DNA of 41,924 bases. It comes from Phyllobacteriaceae bacterium (GTDB lineage: Bacteria > Pseudomonadota > Alphaproteobacteria > Rhizobiales > Rhizobiaceae). The stretch spans positions 1 through 41,924 of the forward strand of contig JAJUHJ010000015.1 in the NCBI GenBank assembly GCA_029279965.1. Direction: 5' to 3'. This document shows, one piece after another, positions 39,884 to 41,924 of the stretch; position 1 is the first letter of the stretch, and each line of letters begins with the position of its first letter. The notes under the pieces are model-generated. The model was not told the origin of the DNA. It saw only the letters and a program-made list of their open reading frames with translations, and ran no database searches. A program made the translations under genes and the position numbers.

Positions 39884-41668
39884 TTGAGCGGCGAGCGGCG
39901 ATATTTTCTCGACGTCAAAAAGTCGGCGCGCGGTGTCTCGTGGGAGCACCGGCTGGACGCGCGCGGCGAAAACCTGGCGCTCGGCATGGCGCAGAGCCAC
40001 GGCATGCCAGAGATCGTTGCACGAGTGTTGGCCGGCCGCGGCGTTTCCCAGGAAGTGGCGGAGCGCTTCCTCGCGCCTTCCATCCGCGAACTCCTGCCCG
40101 ATCCGGTTACGCTCACGGATATGGAGAAGGCAGCGACCCGCATTGCCGAGGCTGTTGTTGCCCGCGAGCGCGTCGCGATTTTTGGAGACTACGATGTCGA
40201 CGGCGCCGCCGCGTCGGCCATGATGAAACGCTTCTTTGCGCATTATGGCATCGAGGCGGAAATCTACATCCCCGACCGCATCTTTGAGGGTTACGGCCCG
40301 AATCCGGAAGCCATGCGTGACTTGGTCCGGCGGGGAGCGCGTTTGATCGTCACGGTGGATTGCGGCACGAACAGCGGCCCCGCTATCGCGGCCGCCAATG
40401 AGGCAGGCGCGCAGGTGGTCGTGCTTGACCACCATCAGGTGGGTGGCGCACTGCCTGATGCTGTGGCGGTGGTCAATCCGAACCGTGAGGATGATCTGTC
40501 AGGGCAGGGGCATTTGTGCGCGGCCGGTGTCGTTTTCCTGACGCTGGTGCAAACCACCCGCATCCTGCGTAAGAAATTGTCAGCCCCGCCGCCACCGGAC
40601 CTCTTGTCGATGCTGGATCTGGTGGCGCTGGCAACCGTTTGCGACGTGGTGCCGCTGGTCGGCGTCAATCGCGCTTTCGTGGTCAAAGGTCTGCTTGCGG
40701 CCCGGCAGATGCAGACACCGGGTCTTTCCGCGCTGGCGCGCGTTTCGCGGATCGGCGAGCCGCTCAATCCGTATCATTTCGGTTTTCTCATCGGGCCGCG
40801 CATCAATGCGGGCGGGCGCATCGGCAATGCCGCACTCGGCAGCAATCTGCTTTCCGCACTGGAAATTGCGGAGGCGGAAGCAATAGCGGAAACGCTCGAC
40901 AGGCTGAATCGGGAGCGCCAGGATATGGAAGCTGCCATGCTGGCAGAAGCGCGCGCGGAGGCCGAGGCAGAGCTTGCGAGCGGCGAGGGCCCGGCTGTTC
41001 TCGTCACGGCGAGCGATAAGTGGCATCCGGGCATCGTTGGGCTGATTGCCTCCCGGTTAAAGGAGCAGGGGCGTCGGCCGGCTTTTGCGGTTGCCTTCGA
41101 CGCCAATGGCATCGGCACCGGCTCCGGCCGTTCCATAGCCGGTTTCGATCTCGGACGGCTGGTGCGCGAAGCCGTTTCTGAAGGCCTGCTCGTCAAAGGC
41201 GGCGGGCATGCGATGGCAGCCGGCATTACGGTGGAGCGGAAGAAACTTGGTCTTTTGCGCGCTTTTCTTGAGGAGAGAGCAGGGGCGGCGGTATCGGCCT
41301 TGCGTCAGGCCGACAGCCTCAAGATCGACGCGGCCCTTTCCGCCGACGGTGCTACTTTCGACCTGTTTGATATGCTGGAGGCGGCCGGGCCTTACGGCTC
41401 CGGCCATCCTGCGCCCACTCTGGCCCTGCCGCGCCACCGCCTCGCAGATGCGCGCATTGTGGGAAACGGCCATATCCGGGCGGATTTGCGTGCTCATTCG
41501 GGCGCGAGGCTGCAGGCGATTGCTTTTCGGGCGGCCGAAACCGAACTGGGGAAATTTCTGTTCGAGAAGCGCGGCGCCACAGTGCATGTTGCGGGCCAGC
41601 TTGCAGTCAATCACTGGAACGGCATGCGGTCCATTCAATTGCGCCTTACGGATGCGGCCGAGGCCTGA
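39884..41668 (+). CDS. recJ: Single-stranded-DNA-specific exonuclease RecJ
   Basis: A 594-aa 5'-3' exonuclease of recombination and mismatch repair. The DHH phosphoesterase motifs are clear: FGDYDVDGAAAS (D102, D104, D106), VTVDCGTNSG (D159) and LDHHQVGG (D182, H183, H184). DHHA1 follows with VTASDKWHPGIVGLIASRLKE, GSGRSIAGFDLG and VKGGGHAMAAG. The C-terminal OB-like part ends VNHWNGMRSIQLRLTDA. The start is a TTG at 39884; no ATG is available before the conserved N-terminus, and a GGTTGGGG stretch precedes it. The length suits RecJ. Confidence 0.96.
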   Translation: MSGERRYFLDVKKSARGVSWEHRLDARGENLALGMAQSHGMPEIVARVLAGRGVSQEVAERFLAPSIRELLPDPVTLTDMEKAATRIAEAVVARERVAIFGDYDVDGAAASAMMKRFFAHYGIEAEIYIPDRIFEGYGPNPEAMRDLVRRGARLIVTVDCGTNSGPAIAAANEAGAQVVVLDHHQVGGALPDAVAVVNPNREDDLSGQGHLCAAGVVFLTLVQTTRILRKKLSAPPPPDLLSMLDLVALATVCDVVPLVGVNRAFVVKGLLAARQMQTPGLSALARVSRIGEPLNPYHFGFLIGPRINAGGRIGNAALGSNLLSALEIAEAEAIAETLDRLNRERQDMEAAMLAEARAEAEAELASGEGPAVLVTASDKWHPGIVGLIASRLKEQGRRPAFAVAFDANGIGTGSGRSIAGFDLGRLVREAVSEGLLVKGGGHAMAAGITVERKKLGLLRAFLEERAGAAVSALRQADSLKIDAALSADGATFDLFDMLEAAGPYGSGHPAPTLALPRHRLADARIVGNGHIRADLRAHSGARLQAIAFRAAETELGKFLFEKRGATVHVAGQLAVNHWNGMRSIQLRLTDAAEA

Positions 41669-41729
41669 AGGCACCACCATTCAAGCTTTGGTACCGGGGC
41701 ACAAGAAAGTCTGAACGCGCAAGCCCTGT

Positions 41730-41924
41730 TCATCGTGTCAGAACAGTCAACATGCGCTCAATCTCGGGGAGTTGCGCTCTGGTGGCGTCATAACCAAGCC
41801 TGATGGCTTCATCGGCACGGTAGAACTCCGTTAAGCCGATACGTCCGAGCTTCGGCTGTAGCGAAATATCCGGTGGATCGCCGGCAAGGCGCGCGCGCGA
41901 AATACGATCCTGAATAATGTTGAA
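41730..41924 (-). CDS. C-terminal end of a patatin-like phospholipase family protein (cut by window edge)
   Basis: The last 64 codons of a minus-strand gene whose start lies beyond the window. The translation includes NIIQDRISRARLAGDPPD, PKLGRIGLTEFYRADEAIRLGYDA and ends IERMLTVLTR. The RIGL-x-EF-x-RADEAI motif is what I know from the tails of rhizobial patatin-like proteins. The catalytic Ser-Asp dyad would be upstream and is not visible. It converges with recJ, 61 bp between stops. Coding character is good; the family call is moderate. Confidence 0.6.
   Translation of the reverse strand, partial: FNIIQDRISRARLAGDPPDISLQPKLGRIGLTEFYRADEAIRLGYDATRAQLPEIERMLTVLTR

Noticed and set aside
1-41924. 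CRISPR arrays, insertion sequences, phage genes or toxin-antitoxin pairs.
   Set aside because: No regularly spaced repeats, transposase motifs, integrase or toxin signatures were seen on either strand.

Overview
The window reads as chromosomal DNA of an alphaproteobacterium of the Hyphomicrobiales (rhizobia-like, most like the Phyllobacteriaceae). The support is high GC, dense GC-rich coding on both strands, and several typical neighbourhoods: a DUF1289 gene with a TIGR02281-type aspartic protease, a molybdenum-cofactor block, an alanine/aspartate-type aminotransferase followed by hom, glpX and recJ, class I PHA synthase, and an EcfG-like sigma factor. This placement is inferred from gene content and protein style, not from a search. 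I found 40 protein genes (one cut by the window edge) and one tRNA. There is no insertion sequence, phage gene, CRISPR array or rRNA.

Layout. 0.1-2.2 kb: membrane aspartic protease, DUF1289 protein and a divergent CobT-like protein that lacks the family's catalytic motifs. 2.2-6.6 kb: membrane histidine kinase, glutathione transferase, uracil-DNA glycosylase-family protein, Lrp/AsnC regulator and a beta-hydroxyacid dehydrogenase. 6.6-9.1 kb: a cationic amino-acid-type ABC importer (binding protein and two permeases, no ATPase). 9.2-13.6 kb: mobB, mobA, two exporters and moaA, all on the minus strand. 13.7-16.9 kb: DUF971 protein, PPOX-fold protein and a large L,D-transpeptidase.

16.9-25.3 kb is the most interesting part: a compatible-solute (ectoine/hydroxyectoine) degradation island. 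The minus arm carries a class III aminotransferase (DoeD/Atf), a semialdehyde dehydrogenase (DoeC/Ssd), an AsnC regulator (DoeX), EutC and EutB. The plus arm carries ectoine hydrolase (DoeA/EutD) followed 3 bp later by an M20 deacylase. The usual second enzyme (DoeB/EutE, M14 aspartoacylase type), EutA, the EnuR regulator and the Ehu/Ueh/Tea transporters are all absent here, so the M20 enzyme may be a non-orthologous replacement for DoeB. Expected route: ectoine is opened to N-acetyl-diaminobutyrate, deacetylated to diaminobutyrate, transaminated to aspartate semialdehyde and oxidised to aspartate. EutB and EutC would handle the hydroxyectoine branch.

25.3-28.8 kb: a two-domain ALDH16-type aldehyde dehydrogenase with deoxyribose-phosphate aldolase (deoC), a plausible deoxyribose-to-acetate module. 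29-32 kb: EcfG-like sigma factor, radC, map, sfsA and tRNA-Glu(UUC). 32.3-35.5 kb: M15-type peptidase lipoprotein and phaC. 35.6-41.9 kb: small lipoprotein, aminotransferase, hom, glpX, recJ and the C-terminal end of a patatin-like protein.

No search or structure prediction was run. Family names rest on motif recognition, and comparisons with reference proteins are from memory.
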